Source: Macrophomina tecta (lineage: Eukaryota > Ascomycota > Dothideomycetes > Botryosphaeriales > Botryosphaeriaceae). Taken from it: DNA of 64,000 nucleotides. The notes beneath the pieces were generated by a model. It was not told the origin of the DNA. It searched no databases and saw only the letters and a list, made by a program, of their open reading frames with translations. The DNA lies in NCBI GenBank assembly GCA_024180945.1, contig JAKSGN010000007.1:3782001-3846000 (forward strand). Reading direction: 5' to 3'. The first letter of the stretch is position 1. Each line of letters starts with the position of its first letter. The position numbers and the translations under genes were made by a program. Positions 1-11,214 of the stretch are shown here, in pieces.

Positions 1-402
1 CTCTGTAGATGACAGCGGTATCCATTGGAGAGAGATGCCGAGCGTGGGATTTTCTGCCGGGATGGGGACGTAGATTTCACGAATGCGCTGACCCTTTGCG
101 CTCCACACGCCCAAACTGATGGTGTGCCCGGCGCAGTTGCGGACCTCTGTAGCAAAGAGAGTCGGGTCAGGGTTGTCCTGGCGACCTGGTTAGCCGCGCA
201 ACCGAGAGACCTCCGGCAAGAGGCCTACTATCGTGCGGCCATTAATGCCGATGATGAAGTCAAACCACGGCTCTATGGCCAGCTCCTGGTTGGTGTTGCG
301 CAGGACCTGGAAGCCATAGGCGCCCTTGGAGCCCTGCTCGCGCTCTTGGGGCTCGGCGTCGAGGCGCGAGATGAAGCGATTTAGGGCTCCGAACATGCTC
401 AT
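1..402 (-). CDS. GRH1: GRASP55/65 homologue Grh1 (Golgi reassembly stacking protein), 5' part only
   Basis: This is the N-terminal part of the first GRASP PDZ domain. Two exons are visible: 402-229 and 177-1, split by a 51-nt GT-AG intron (228-178). The reading runs off the left edge, so the second PDZ domain and the Pro/Ser-rich tail are not in the window. Recognisable stretches are FGALNRFISRLD at the start, KGAYGFQVLRNT, LAIEPWFDFIIGING (ligand-loop region), then after the intron DNPDPTLFATEVRNCAGHTI and LGISLQWIPLSSTE. GRASP proteins sit on the cis-Golgi and COPII sites and act in membrane tethering and unconventional secretion. The start is either 402 (MSMFGAL) or 396 (MFGAL). The N-terminal glycine that is myristoylated in animal GRASPs is absent in both. 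TGS1 starts 252 bp away on the other strand, so the two probably share a divergent promoter. Confidence 0.9.
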
Positions 403-654
403 GGCTGCTGTTTGCGATTGGGGTGTGCTTGTGGAGGGCAGGCTTCACGTGCTGCAGATGTCCTGTTGTCGTGTTCTCATGCAGCCCGGCCAGGCTCTTT
501 TTGGCTCCTCGGTCCCTGTCGCCTTGCGGGTGGCCATAGCTTCCTTCCATCGCTCGCCCCTCGCCGGCCCAACTCGGGTCAATTTTCCTCCCGTACATTA
601 CCGCAGAATTTGGTCCGCAACATTGCCTGCGCCAATCTTGAAGATCACTGCAAC

Positions 655-1702
655 ATGTCAGCCGGCGTGGGCGCATTCTTGAAGGCGTTCGCACTGGAGA
701 CGCCCGAACAGCGCGCGGCGGCGGCCGCCGCTGCCGAAGACCAACGCAAAGTCACAAGCACAAGCACCTTGTCAAGGGGCCAGGGTAACCAGCACCTAGA
801 TCGGGAGTGGCCAGTTATCAAGCACTATGAAGATATCTCCGACGTTCCTGAGGACATCCAAAAGTAGGCCGGATATGACACCCTGTGACCTCCCTTCTGA
901 CTGTCCTGATAGGTACTGGAGGCAGCGGTACGACATCTTCTATAAATATGATGACGGCATCTGGATGACTGATGATCTCTGGTTTGGTGTCACTCCTGAG
1001 CCGATTGCTTGGTGAGATAATCTGGCACATTTCTTGCAATCTACGCTAATTATTACAGTAAAATCGCAAAACAGATGGCCAGTGCTGTGCCTGCCCACAA
1101 AGACACCATCATCGATGCCTTTGCCGGTGCAGGAGGCAATACGATTGCTTTTGCTAGGAGCGGTCGGTGGAGTCGCATCTTTGCCTTTGAGAAAGACCCG
1201 GATGTTCTGAAATGCGCCAAGCACAATGCTGAAGTGTACGGTGTCGCCAACAAGATCTGGTGGATCCAAGGTGACTGCTTTGAGGAGGCCAAAAAGCGCT
1301 TCCCTGATCAGCAAGAGCATGCCGTGGTTTTTGCGAGCCCTCCGTGGGGTGGTAATTACGCCCAGCTACCGGGATGTGTTCCTGTGCTAACTCCAGCCTC
1401 ACAGGCCCGACCTATCGTAGCGACCAAATATTTGATCTGAAGACCATGCAGCCCTATAGTTTGCATAAGTTGTATAGCGAGCTCACTAAAATCACCAAGG
1501 AGCTCGCTCTTTTTCTGCCACGTACGTCCGACCTGAACCAACTGGCCAAGTACGTGCCGGATGGTCAGAGAATCCAGGTCGCACATTACTGCATGTCAGG
1601 TGCCAGCAAGGTAATTTGTATCTCCTGAGTTTGCCGACACGCGTTGCTGACCGATTATAGGCCCTTTGCGCATACTATGGTGACTTTGGACCTATCGCCT
1701 GA
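655..1702 (+). CDS. TGS1: Trimethylguanosine synthase Tgs1
   Basis: Exons 655-863, 913-1011, 1059-1351, 1405-1610 and 1661-1702 give a 282-residue protein. Tgs1 transfers two methyl groups from SAM to the m7G cap of snRNAs and snoRNAs, making the 2,2,7-trimethylguanosine cap in the nucleolus/nucleus. The class I methyltransferase motif I is DAFAGAGGNTIAFA (about residues 122-135). The catalytic motif IV is SPPWGG (196-201), whose tryptophan stacks on the cap guanine in this family. The upstream segment with DIQKYWRQRYDIFYKYDDGIWM is the usual N-terminal extension of the catalytic core. The protein is little more than the core, as in yeast, and lacks the long N-terminal region of animal TGS1. 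The short last exon encodes only LCAYYGDFGPIA and part of the preceding codon context. The start at 655 is the first methionine in frame with the conserved core; an open frame extends further upstream without similarity. Confidence 0.92.
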
Positions 1703-2640
1703 GTCTCCGTAAGCTTGATGGGTTAATGCACGCCCAAATGCCAACCATACTTCAGAGCGAATGAACAGACCAATCCAGGACTTGGCCTTCCTCATGAGGG
1801 AAGGTAATCACACGATTATTCGATGACGGTGCACACCGTATAATAGTCATGGGGCAGGAGTTCTTGGGGCAAATGGCGACGGCACTAACCAGAGAGATGC
1901 GCCACCGATAACACATCTTGATGCCGAATGGACGGAACTATTGCTTTTTAGGTATTTTGAGGTGTCTTCCTCGACGCCCCCAAGATTTGCCGTATGTCAA
2001 ATCCGGTTGACTGGCGGATTCATAGGAGATGGAGACGGCGGAGGGCCAGTGTTGAGAGTAATTCGACAGAGTGAATTGTTAGCAATGGCATATTTGTTGT
2101 ACGTGAGGAGAACGATAAAAGATTTCCACAGTCTCGAATCACTGACACGTGCTATTAATTCGTGTCTCACACTCGCATGCTCCGCCATTGTCACTGGGGC
2201 GGAACGGTTGTCTGCGGGCCAAGGGCGAAGGCATAAAGAGGAGGCATACGCGACAAGCGCGTTAAGCAGCGCACGAGCCATCGCTTCCGCGCCGATGCTC
2301 CTCATCATCTCTGTCCACCACCGTTGTCACGCTGCCGTCGTCCGCTTTCGTGTTCGCCCTTGAGCCCGCACTTGCTTTGCTACCCTACGACGTGAGTGGA
2401 CTGATCGCGGCAGCTCGAGCTTCCTCTATCCGACTCCCGCGGGCACTCCCCGAACCTCCGCCCCTAGCGCCCCGACCTGCACGTCCGCCTTCGCCCTCTC
2501 TCCAATGCTTTCACGACCCCGCGACGGGCTCTTCGACGTTGACTGATTCGCGCTTACCTCTACACGTTGGGTTAACGAATCGGTTTCTTGCCCACTTGCC
2601 TATCCAAGGATCTGCCGTCATCGCAGCGCAATCCGCCACC
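1703..2640. other. Intergenic spacer and TAF1 promoter/leader
   Basis: I see no supported gene. An open frame runs into the TAF1 start from about 2350, but its translation is Pro/Ala/Ser-rich and looks like leader sequence. The stretch 2400-2640 is pyrimidine-rich, as is common in fungal 5' leaders. Confidence 0.5.
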
Positions 2641-5600
2641 ATGCCGCACGCCGTCGACGAGACTGCGGAGAACGACGACAGGACCATCGCCCAGCTTCTC
2701 AACAACACTGACCCTACGAACAATCCCTTGGAGGGTCTACTCGATGGCCCGATTGGCAGTGAGCCGAAAGCAGCGGATGCCGTCGATTACGGAGACATTA
2801 GCGACGATGAGCTCGCTGATGAGGAGGAACCTAGCGGGGAGAATGGTGACGCGGCGGATGGTGTGGACAATTTCATGGAAGGAATTCTTGACGATGCGAT
2901 GCAAACTCAGGATGCCGATGCCGAGAATGACGAATTTGATGACCTGTTCGGCGACGTACCAACGTCACCGCATGCCGAACAAGATCATGATATGAACGAC
3001 GGACAGACTGCGGCAATTGTGGATGCGGGTGCTGCTCCGACTGGCATTCCCAGACTGGTAGAATCTCCACCTCCCACTCAGATGCCCAAGGTTGAAAGCC
3101 CCGAGAGCATTCGGGAGCTTGCCAGCTTCGATGAGATTCTCAGCTCAGAGGTCATGGAAGAAGACGAGGAGGATCCCGAGATCAGGGAGCAAAGAGAACT
3201 CTTTGCCCAGGCCCAATCCCGGCTTCGTAACGGTCCTGTCATTTCCGACCTGCCGCCCGCGCCGCAGACCGACGATGATGTCTTTCAGGCAATATGGCAC
3301 AACTACGAGCCTGGCGCTATTCTCCGTTTCGGAGAGCTTCTACCACACCGTCGCGCGTACTACGTCCCGAAGACTCCTCTGAAGCCGCCGAAGCCCATTT
3401 TCCCAAGCAAGGTCAATTTGGAGCTGGCGCAGGACCAAGAGAAGGCCTTTAAGCTACCCCCAAGTGCAGGATCTGTTCGTAGCGTTCGTCAAAACGAGGT
3501 GGACCAGAAGGGTATCATCACTATCACGGAGGCAGACGCTGGCGAGAAGAGCGATGATGACGATCATGTGGAGCTCGACGACTTTGAAGTGGACGAGAAA
3601 ATTGGTGGAGTCACTTGGCAAGATTTGCAGATGCTTTGCGAAGACTGGGATATTCGCACACCGGACAGTATATCCGATACTGGCGGTGTGCGCGACATAG
3701 CTACGGATGATGTCAGCTCCCTCCATGGCGACTGGGATATCGACGAACGAGTCCGCCCTGCCAAGAGGCGCAGGACTCTTGGTCCAAATAGCAGCCTTCC
3801 GATCTTCCAGGACAATTTTCCAAATCTGGAAGAGCCTGAGGCTGCGACAGCTAAACTTGCGAGGAAAGTCGCCATTAACCTCAATGATCCCGAGCTACTC
3901 ATCGACGTGCAACAGCCTGAGTCCAACCGCAAGAGATCTCGTACTCAGGACTTCCGTCGCGACGTCAGCGGCAGCCTCACGAAATCTCTCTTTCAAAAGT
4001 TCAACATATCGAATGATGAGAGCTATGACATTCTCAAGCACAACAATCGTGAGAAGGTCCGAAACATCACGAATCTCAATTCGCTAGAGCACAGCTTGCC
4101 TGCCGTCAAGCTCCAATTTCCCTTCTACAGACTTACTCTCGGCCCGCGAGAGACGCGTTCCTTCCACCGGCCGGCCTTTACTGTGACCCCTGGTCACATT
4201 ATCAGATTTGACAAGCCGAAGTTCAAAAAGAGGAAGCAGTTCAAGGGCCAGGACCCTAAGACGGTCTATGCTACCTCAGAGGATCTGTCGATGGCCGATA
4301 ATTCCAATGTTCTTCTGCTTGAGTATTCAGAGGAGTATCCGACGGTCCTATCCAACTTTGGCATGTGCAATCGACTTATCAACTACTACCGTCGCAAGGA
4401 CAAGGATGACACGTACCGCCCGAAGCTTGATATTGGCGAGCCTGTTGTCCTTACCCCTAACGACCAGAGCCCCTTTGCTATCTTCGGTGAAGTTCGCCAG
4501 GGGGAGACGGTACCGACTTTGCACAACGGCATGTTCCGTGCGCCGGTATTCCAGCATGAGACCAAGCCGACGGACTTCCTCGTAATCCGGAGCCACACAG
4601 GTACGCACGGCACCAAATGGTATCTTCGCAATGTAGAAAATCTTTTCGTTGTCGGGCAGCAGTTCCCCTCCCAGCAAGTTCCAGGTATCCATTCGAGGAA
4701 AGTGACCGACATCAGCAAAAGGCGCCTTAAGATGTTGTCCTACCGGATTTATACAAAGAGCCTTGACCCCAAGAAAAATCCCAATATCAAGCTGAGCAAT
4801 AGCTATATTCAGAAACATCTCCCAGGCAGCGACATTGCACAGAACCGAGGCAAGATGCGCGAATTTATGCAGTACGACAAAGAAACTTCTTCTTGGAAAC
4901 CCATGCCCGGAGAGACAGTCCCAGATGAGAATCAGATGCGTGGTTGGATCTCGCCTGAAGATCTCTGTCTAGTTGATGCCATGCAGGTAGGCGTCCGTCA
5001 GTTGCAGGATGCTGGCTTTGCAGCCGATGATGCCAACCCCGAAGATGATGAGACAAATGAAGCGCAACAGCTGGCGCCCTGGAACACTACTCGTAATTTT
5101 CTTGAGGCAAGTTCACGTAGAGCTATGCTGGAGCTGCATGGCGTGGGTGACCCAACTGGCCGCGGTGAGGGAATCAGCATGATCAAGACGTCAATGAAGG
5201 GTGGCTTCAAACCGCAGGGAGAAAGCGCGAAGGATAAAATGGACGCGAAGGCATTAAAAGAGTTGGGAGGCCACAGCTACAATGTCAGAAAGCAGGAACA
5301 GGACTATAACGCGGCTATCGAGAAAATATGGGAGGCCCAGAAGGCAAGTCTGTCTTCGACGGTCGAACATTCAGATTTCGAAGATCCAGACGATGCCGAG
5401 GCCGATACCATCGAGCAGGACACGTCATTCAGCCGTGGCAGGACCCCGCAGTCGCAATATGGTACTCCTGCCGCTTTCAATCGCCGCGATGATGAGACCA
5501 CTAGCCAGTACACCAGTATCAGCAATGCCAGCCAGTCCAAGAACAAGGTCTTGAGAATCGTTCGTCGCATGCCAAATAAGTACGGTAAAATGGAGGAACA

Positions 5601-6214
5601 AGAAGAGATCATCAGCGACCCGAACGTTGCCAAGGCGTACGTCAAGATCAAGAAGCAACAGGAGATTAATGCAATGAAGTTAGAGCAACTGAAACCCACG
5701 GGTGATGAGGAGGTCGATGCCCGTCAACGCAAGAGGTAGGCAGCTATTCATGGCCAGAGCGAAAATGAATCTTTTATGCTAATGTCTAAAAACAGACTGA
5801 TGGACGAGCTTAGTCGACTGGAGCGCAACAAAGAACGTCGCCAGGTGCGCGAAAAGCAGAAGGCGAACATGCGGAACGGCGGGGATGGCGATTCCAAGGG
5901 TACGACTCGCAAGTGTGCCAACTGTAACCGTGCGGGTCACATCAAAACGAATAAGAAGTACTTGATTTGATAATCCCGACGCAGAGAACCTGGCTAATCC
6001 ATTTGACAGGATGTGTCCCATGCTCAACGGCATTGCCTCGACGGTAGATGAATTGGAGAAATTGGAAAAGATCAACCCTGGTTGTACGCAGCCTCCATTC
6101 AACAAGGCCAAAATTCAAGCGGCTCAGCAAGCATCAGCGGCTACTGCAGCGCCACAGCAGGCATATCCTGAACTATACACTCCGGCCTCTGCGGATGGAC
6201 AGGATACGGGGTAA
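2641..6214 (+). CDS. TAF1: TFIID subunit TAF1 (DUF3591, C-terminal zinc knuckle)
   Basis: Exons 2641-5735, 5796-5957 and 6010-6214 encode 1153 residues. TAF1 is the largest TFIID subunit, a scaffold that binds TBP and promoter DNA. The acidic N-terminus (DRTIAQLLNNT, then DYGDISDDELADEEE) resembles the TBP-binding TAND region. The DUF3591 core runs from about residue 410 (INLNDPELLID) through YPTVLSNFGMCNRLINYYRR (about 565-585) to RRAMLELHGVGDPTGRGEGI (about 825-845). The C-terminus has a zinc knuckle, CANCNRAGHIKTNKKMCPML, assembled across the last intron. No bromodomains are present, as expected for a fungal TAF1, where that role lies in a separate Bdf1-type protein. The start at 2641 has a GCCACC-ATG context and is the first methionine giving the conserved N-terminus. 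The open frame upstream to 2350 is probably untranslated. Confidence 0.93.
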
Positions 6215-7207
6215 AAGCTTAATCACAAGTTGACTCACCCTCTCGTCTCTTTACTATATCTTCTTCCCTATCATTCACTAGGGGGTTCATGCCAGGATTT
6301 GGCGGGTAGGTGTTCTCCGGTGCTTTTGAGACCGGGGACAATGTGCATCATCGGAGTTTCCTTGGGTACGAAGAGCGGTGAGGAGATCAAAATGCGGTTT
6401 CCAGCATAGCGGGTAGGATGCGCCTTCACGGTCGAGGCAGTTGCGATCAGGTCAACCAAACAGAGAGTAGAATATTCCGCTCGAGTCGTCACGTTCTTCG
6501 ATGAGGCGTAACCTTTAACGGATCTGGATTGATCCTTTACGTACACGGTGATGAATGAGCATCTTCTAGCAAGAATTCACAGTGTGATTGGTGTGGCAGC
6601 GGAACCCAAGCAAGGCAGGAGAATTTTGGCCGGGGTCCTTGCCTTTGCATTCATCAACGCTTGGCCCAGCCACCAATCACCCACCACCTACGTCATGCAG
6701 ACAGCTGCCACATGCACGCATGCTCACTTAGCTCGCAGCTAATCTGAGAGCTGTTCCACTAATCCGTTCCTCGAGCCAGATGGTCAGTATGAGAAGGATA
6801 AGTGCCTGATCGGCGCTCCCAGTCGTCCCGCACATGAGACAAAACCTGTGTTCGCGGAACCCCCTTCCTTAGCGGAGCAGCCCATTTGCTATGCCGACAC
6901 AGATGCGATGTAGACATGTTGGAAGAGTAAAGGCTTTGCGGATTTGCGAAAGATGCTCACGCACGCTTCCCGAAAAGTACAATCGTCCCGCTGGTCACTC
7001 GCTGCACGCCACGTCTCACAGCATTGGCGAGCGCGCGACATCAGCAGGGGCGACTAATATGCTCAAAAGGCGTAAGTGAGATTCGGCATGCGAATTTCAG
7101 ATGGACAAAAGGAAAGGGGGAGCGGCTCTGATGGGAAACGGAAAGGGGGCGGGGGGACAAAATGGTCAGAGAACGGATGACTGGAGGGGGAAGGGAGGGT
7201 AGTAGCG

Positions 7208-7228
7208 TTTTTTTTTTTTTTTTTTTTT
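7208..7228. repeat. Poly(T) tract (21 nt)
   Basis: Uninterrupted run of 21 T in the H1 upstream spacer. Poly(dA:dT) tracts of this kind disfavour nucleosomes in fungal promoters; a role here is inference. Confidence 0.8.
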
Positions 7229-7587
7229 GCCTGCGGGATTTCTTGGTCACGAGGCGGGACGGGCGAGCAAGTGCGCGCGCGCACCCTCACTCTCTCCTTT
7301 ATCATATGGCCTTCCCCGGCAGGACTGCTAGCGCGGCTTTCTTTGTGCGCCCGCGGCAGCTGACGGAGGAGCAGAGTAGAGGAGTGAGTCGGGTTAACGG
7401 GAGGCGGGACAAGGCGTGTCGGTTGTAATAGAGGCAGGCGGGCATAAAGAGATGTGAGACAGCGACGCGGATCTGCGGGCGGCGTTGTTGACGATTGCCA
7501 AATCGGGCGCTTAGGATAGGCCACAGCGCTTGCGGTCAGTAGCGGTGCGTGGGTGTGCGTGGGTGGGTGGATGCTTGGATGTGCGGG

Positions 7588-7606
7588 TGCTGCTGCTGCT
7601 GCTGCT
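7588..7606. repeat. TGC trinucleotide microsatellite
   Basis: Six consecutive TGC units followed by T, in the non-coding region upstream of H1. Confidence 0.85.
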
Positions 7607-8233
7607 ACGGCGGGCGACAGGAGCTACCCGCGCCGTCCAACGCCCGCGCCGGGGGAAACTTGAGACACGCGGAAGACACTGGCGGAGGACGGACGCTGGG
7701 GGCCGGGACCACCAAAATGATCGGGCATGCGCGTGAGTCAAGGCAAAGCGTCCAGGCAGCGGGAGTTGAGTTTCACGGTCAGCGGTTGAGGAACGTGGAG
7801 GGCGGGGATGAGGTAAGGTAAAGATACAGCCAGGCGGCAAAGTATACGGCGGTAAGAACCAATGGCAGCGGCGGCGGCGGGGGGGGGAACAGCTGTAACG
7901 AGTCTGGGGACGGCTCAGACTGGGCATCGGGCAGCAGGTCAGAGGAAACGTGATGATCGAAGGTTGTTGACGCGATAGGAAAGGGTTTAGCGTGGTCGAG
8001 TCTCAACTGTTGTTGCGAGTGATCTGGAGCACGCCAAGCCGCGTCTCGTCGCCTTAAGTAGGACCCAGCTCCCCTCCCCGCGCGCGAGACGTGCTCCCGC
8101 AGCTCACTTGTCTCCCCATCGCAACACCCTCGTCTCGCCCCGCCTCCATTCGACTCCCGCCGTCAAGCCTGTCGTTGAACAGCTCAGCTCTCGCCCTTCC
8201 CTGCGCATCCCATTACAACAGCTTATTTCCATC

Positions 8234-9506
8234 ATGCCTCCCAAGAAGTCCGCTGCTGCCGCGCCCAAGAAGGCCGTCGGCGCCGCGCCCGCCCACACCT
8301 CCTACCAGGGTGAGTTGCCCTCTACCACGCCGCTGCCATGCCATCGCACATTGTCTGCTGTGTTCTGCGGTCGATGCTGACTCTCCATCGCAGCCATGAT
8401 CTCGGATGCTATTCTTGCTGTGAGTCCACATGCTCCGGCGCATTGCGTGTCGCATTCGCGCGCCCGAATGAGACCCCGCCGCGCGACCGCCCAATTCGCG
8501 CCCACTTGCCACTTGACCCCAGGTCCATGTAGTCGAAAGCTTACTGATGCGTTTCTTTGCAACCTTAGCTCAAGGAGCGCTCTGGTAGCAGGTTAGTATC
8601 TTCTCGTCGCGTTCAAGTCTTGTTGCTACGGGGCGCGCGCTGGTGTTTACCTGACCGAATGAAGTGCTGACACGTTTGTGCAGCCGCCAGGCCATCAAGA
8701 AGTACGTCAAGGCCAACAACAAGATCGGCGACATTACCCCTGCCCAATTCAACTCCCACGTCAACCGTGCTATCCAGCAGGGTGTGGAGAAGGGTCACTT
8801 CGACCAGCCTAAGGGTGAGTTCCTTGCTGCTACCCTTTGACACGACGCCATGCCGCGCTCTTTTGGCAAGCGTTTTCTGTTCCCGGGCCACTAGCCCGCG
8901 ATATTTCCAAAGCTCATCGCATCGCTGACCTTGCATCTCATCAGGTGCTTCTGGTCCTGTGAAGCTCAAGAAGTCGGACAAGAAGGTAGAGAAGAAGGCT
9001 TCCCCTCCTGCCACGAAGAAGGAGGCCCCCAAGAAGGCACCCGCCGCCAAGGTACGAAATGATTCAGTCCATGCATGCCTCTGTTTAGCTAACACCCGTC
9101 CGAAGAAGACTGGCGAGAAGAAGGCTGCTCCAGCTAAGAAGGCCGCGCCCACTAAGAAGGCCGCCGCCCCGAAGAAGGCCACCCCCGCCAAGGCCGCTCC
9201 CAAGAAGGCTGCTGCTAAGCCCAAAGCAAACGCTAGCCGTCCCCGCAAGGCAGCCACCGCCGTATGTCTACTGATATCTTGATTGCACTGTCCGAGCTGA
9301 GTTGACCCGATCTTTAGGCTCCTGCTGTTGAGGACAAGCCCGCTACTGTCCTGGGCAAGACCAAGTCTGGCCGTGTGACCAAGACCAAGGCCCCTCAGAC
9401 TAAGCCGGCCGCGAAGAAGGTTGCCGCGAAGAAGGCCTCGCCGGCAAAGAAGGCCACCCCCAAGAAGGCAACTCCGAAGAAGGCCGAGGCCGAGACCAAG
9501 GCTTAA
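8234..9506 (+). CDS. Linker histone H1
   Basis: Seven exons (8234-8309, 8394-8419, 8569-8591, 8684-8814, 8945-9051, 9106-9261, 9318-9506) encode 235 residues. Linker histone binds the nucleosome dyad and linker DNA and compacts chromatin. The N-terminus PPKKSAAAAPKKAVG leads into the winged-helix globular (H15) domain: MISDAILALKERSGSSRQAI, KKYVKANNKIGDI, VNRAIQQGVEKGHFDQPKG. The tail is dominated by Lys/Ala/Pro repeats (PKKA, PAKKA) and ends KAEAETKA. The globular domain is cut by three introns, leaving exons of only 26 and 23 nt. Intron 5 (9052-9105) is 54 nt without an in-frame stop, so an unspliced mRNA would still encode a continuous protein. Its acceptor is tandem (after 9105 or 9108), so the protein may gain or lose one lysine. 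Confidence 0.93.
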
Positions 9507-11214
9507 GCGACTGCGGATGGTCTCTTGTGCCCTTAACTTCCGGATTTGTCTACTTCTTCTGGTGTGCGATAAACTTATCTCTCGGTAACGATATGGCTTT
9601 TATCAGCTGGCGTTGCAATTGTCGTTCCTCGGGCAAGGGAGGCGGGGATCGCGGAGTTTTGTCACGGGCATCCTTCGCGGGTTGATATTCACGCTTCCGT
9701 CTTTCGGGTGCGGCGCGATGTGTCCTCGGGTCAGGCGCGTGGTTGCGCAAGGTGTGTTTACGGTCACGATGGGCTGGGTCTCTTTTTCTTTTTTGCTGTC
9801 TTGGGTTGAGGGGGCGGGATCCATGGGTATATGGCTTTTTATTGTTGTTCTGCTGCTTCTGCTGATTTGCTGGGAAACGAGGCGACTGAGTATGCCGGGC
9901 GTTCGAGGGGTTGTCATTACTGGATTTGACATTCGCAGCCACTGGCAGTGGCGGCGCGGCAAGTGTCCATCGCACGTAGAAACCGAGACGTCTTTCTCAT
10001 GATTTCATCTGGCGGCCCTGACTCTTGACAGCAAAAAGTCTTGTCGATGTCGGTGTGGATGGAGCAGTGTTTCGACGTCTGAAGATGGTGCTGAGGGTTG
10101 CCCGCGGCAGCATAAAACGTGGCGAGTGCCGGGCGACTTGAGCAATACCTGGTAGAAGCCTAAACGGGACGCAGTAGCGAGAGTAGACTCGTATACGGGT
10201 GGCGTTAGCGGCGGACGAGAGACTAAGCATAGACAGAGATGACTGGGATCTGGGTGCGGTGACAACATCTGGAGGGGATGATCGCAGGCTGCATGGACGA
10301 GAGCATGGCGCTAGACAGCACATCGATGCCGGCAAAATCGCCAATGAGGCTCGTTTCACAAATGCAGGACACGCAATGGCTGGAGCCCAGTGGCCCCGGC
10401 TCCTGAATCAGACATGCTGTGGAGTAGAGCGGCAGCAGTAGCAAGTAGGACCGAAACCTGCAAGTGCTGTTTCGGGGGTGACGAACAGCCCCGGGGCAGG
10501 GCCGGCGCGCAGGGCCGGGCAGGGCAAGCGACGCGGTGGTGTTGTTGATGAGACGCAGCACGGAAGCCACGGCATGTGATCTCCCGTATCCCCTGATGAG
10601 CGGGCAGGCAGGGCGGGCCTTGACGGGCACGACGGGCAGCGCATGCACGAGAAGCGGAGACACAGGCGCCAGTGCCAGTGCCAGCGTCAGTGCCAGCGTC
10701 AGCCGTCAGTGACCGCGCTGCTGGCCGGTGGCGCGGCAACGGCAGCGCGCGATGCAGGGCCCCTCCAAATAGAAACCCACGTGTGTGGGCATGGACATGG
10801 GCATCGAGGCTGTGCTGCTGCTTCTGCTGCTGCTGCCGGGAGCTGGTTGTGCTCGCTCGGAGCTGGGCGGCGCGCAAGCCGAAATGACGCCCGGCCAGGC
10901 TCAATTGAGGCGCGACGCAGCTTGGCCTTCTTTGTCATCTGCAGCCAGCCCACGACTGCCCGCCAGCGCGCAACGATCTCTCCTGCACTTTGCATCGACA
11001 CATTGTTTTCCTGTGATACCGCTCCGCGCCCAGCCCGCACCTGCTGCCCACGCCCGCGCCTCCCTCCTCCAGACGCCCGCAAGGAGGCTCCCGCTGCCCG
11101 AGTCGCAATCTACAGACGACAGGCCAAGCCCCCCGTCCGCTGCCAGAGCCTCCTCCTGGCTGGACTGGACTCAGCGCCGTCGTCCATGCTCACCCACCCG
11201 TAACCTCCCTCGCC
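9507..11214. other. Spacer between H1 and MSS4
   Basis: No supported gene. Open frames exist on both strands but overlap one another and have skewed, low-complexity translations. The part nearest MSS4 (about 10950-11214) is C/T-rich and is probably the kinase promoter and leader. Confidence 0.45.
10668..10703. repeat. Imperfect CAGTGC/CAGCGT hexamer repeat
   Basis: Six-nucleotide units alternate between CAGTGC and CAGCGT, giving a short imperfect minisatellite in non-coding DNA upstream of MSS4. Confidence 0.7.

Larger units (their letters stand above)
6215..8233. other. Two-kilobase spacer, probably the H1 promoter and leader
   Basis: No supported gene. Several short frames on both strands have low-complexity translations. 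It contains a T run at 7208-7228 and a TGC repeat at 7588-7606. The last 200 bp before the H1 start is C/T-rich, typical of a strongly expressed fungal housekeeping gene. Confidence 0.45.

Noticed and set aside
2350..2640. N-terminal extension of TAF1 from an upstream methionine
   Set aside because: The translation is Pro/Ala-rich and unlike TAF1. The methionine at 2641 has a better context and directly precedes the conserved N-terminus.
9613..10002. Hydrophobic 129-codon frame downstream of H1, suggesting a small membrane protein
   Set aside because: Overlapping frames of similar length lie on the other strand, and codon usage does not resemble neighbouring genes. It is more likely H1 3' UTR and spacer.
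10643..11203. 186-codon frame upstream of MSS4
   Set aside because: It begins in a hexamer repeat and reads as Gln/Arg then Ala/Pro-rich low complexity. It is more likely promoter and leader.
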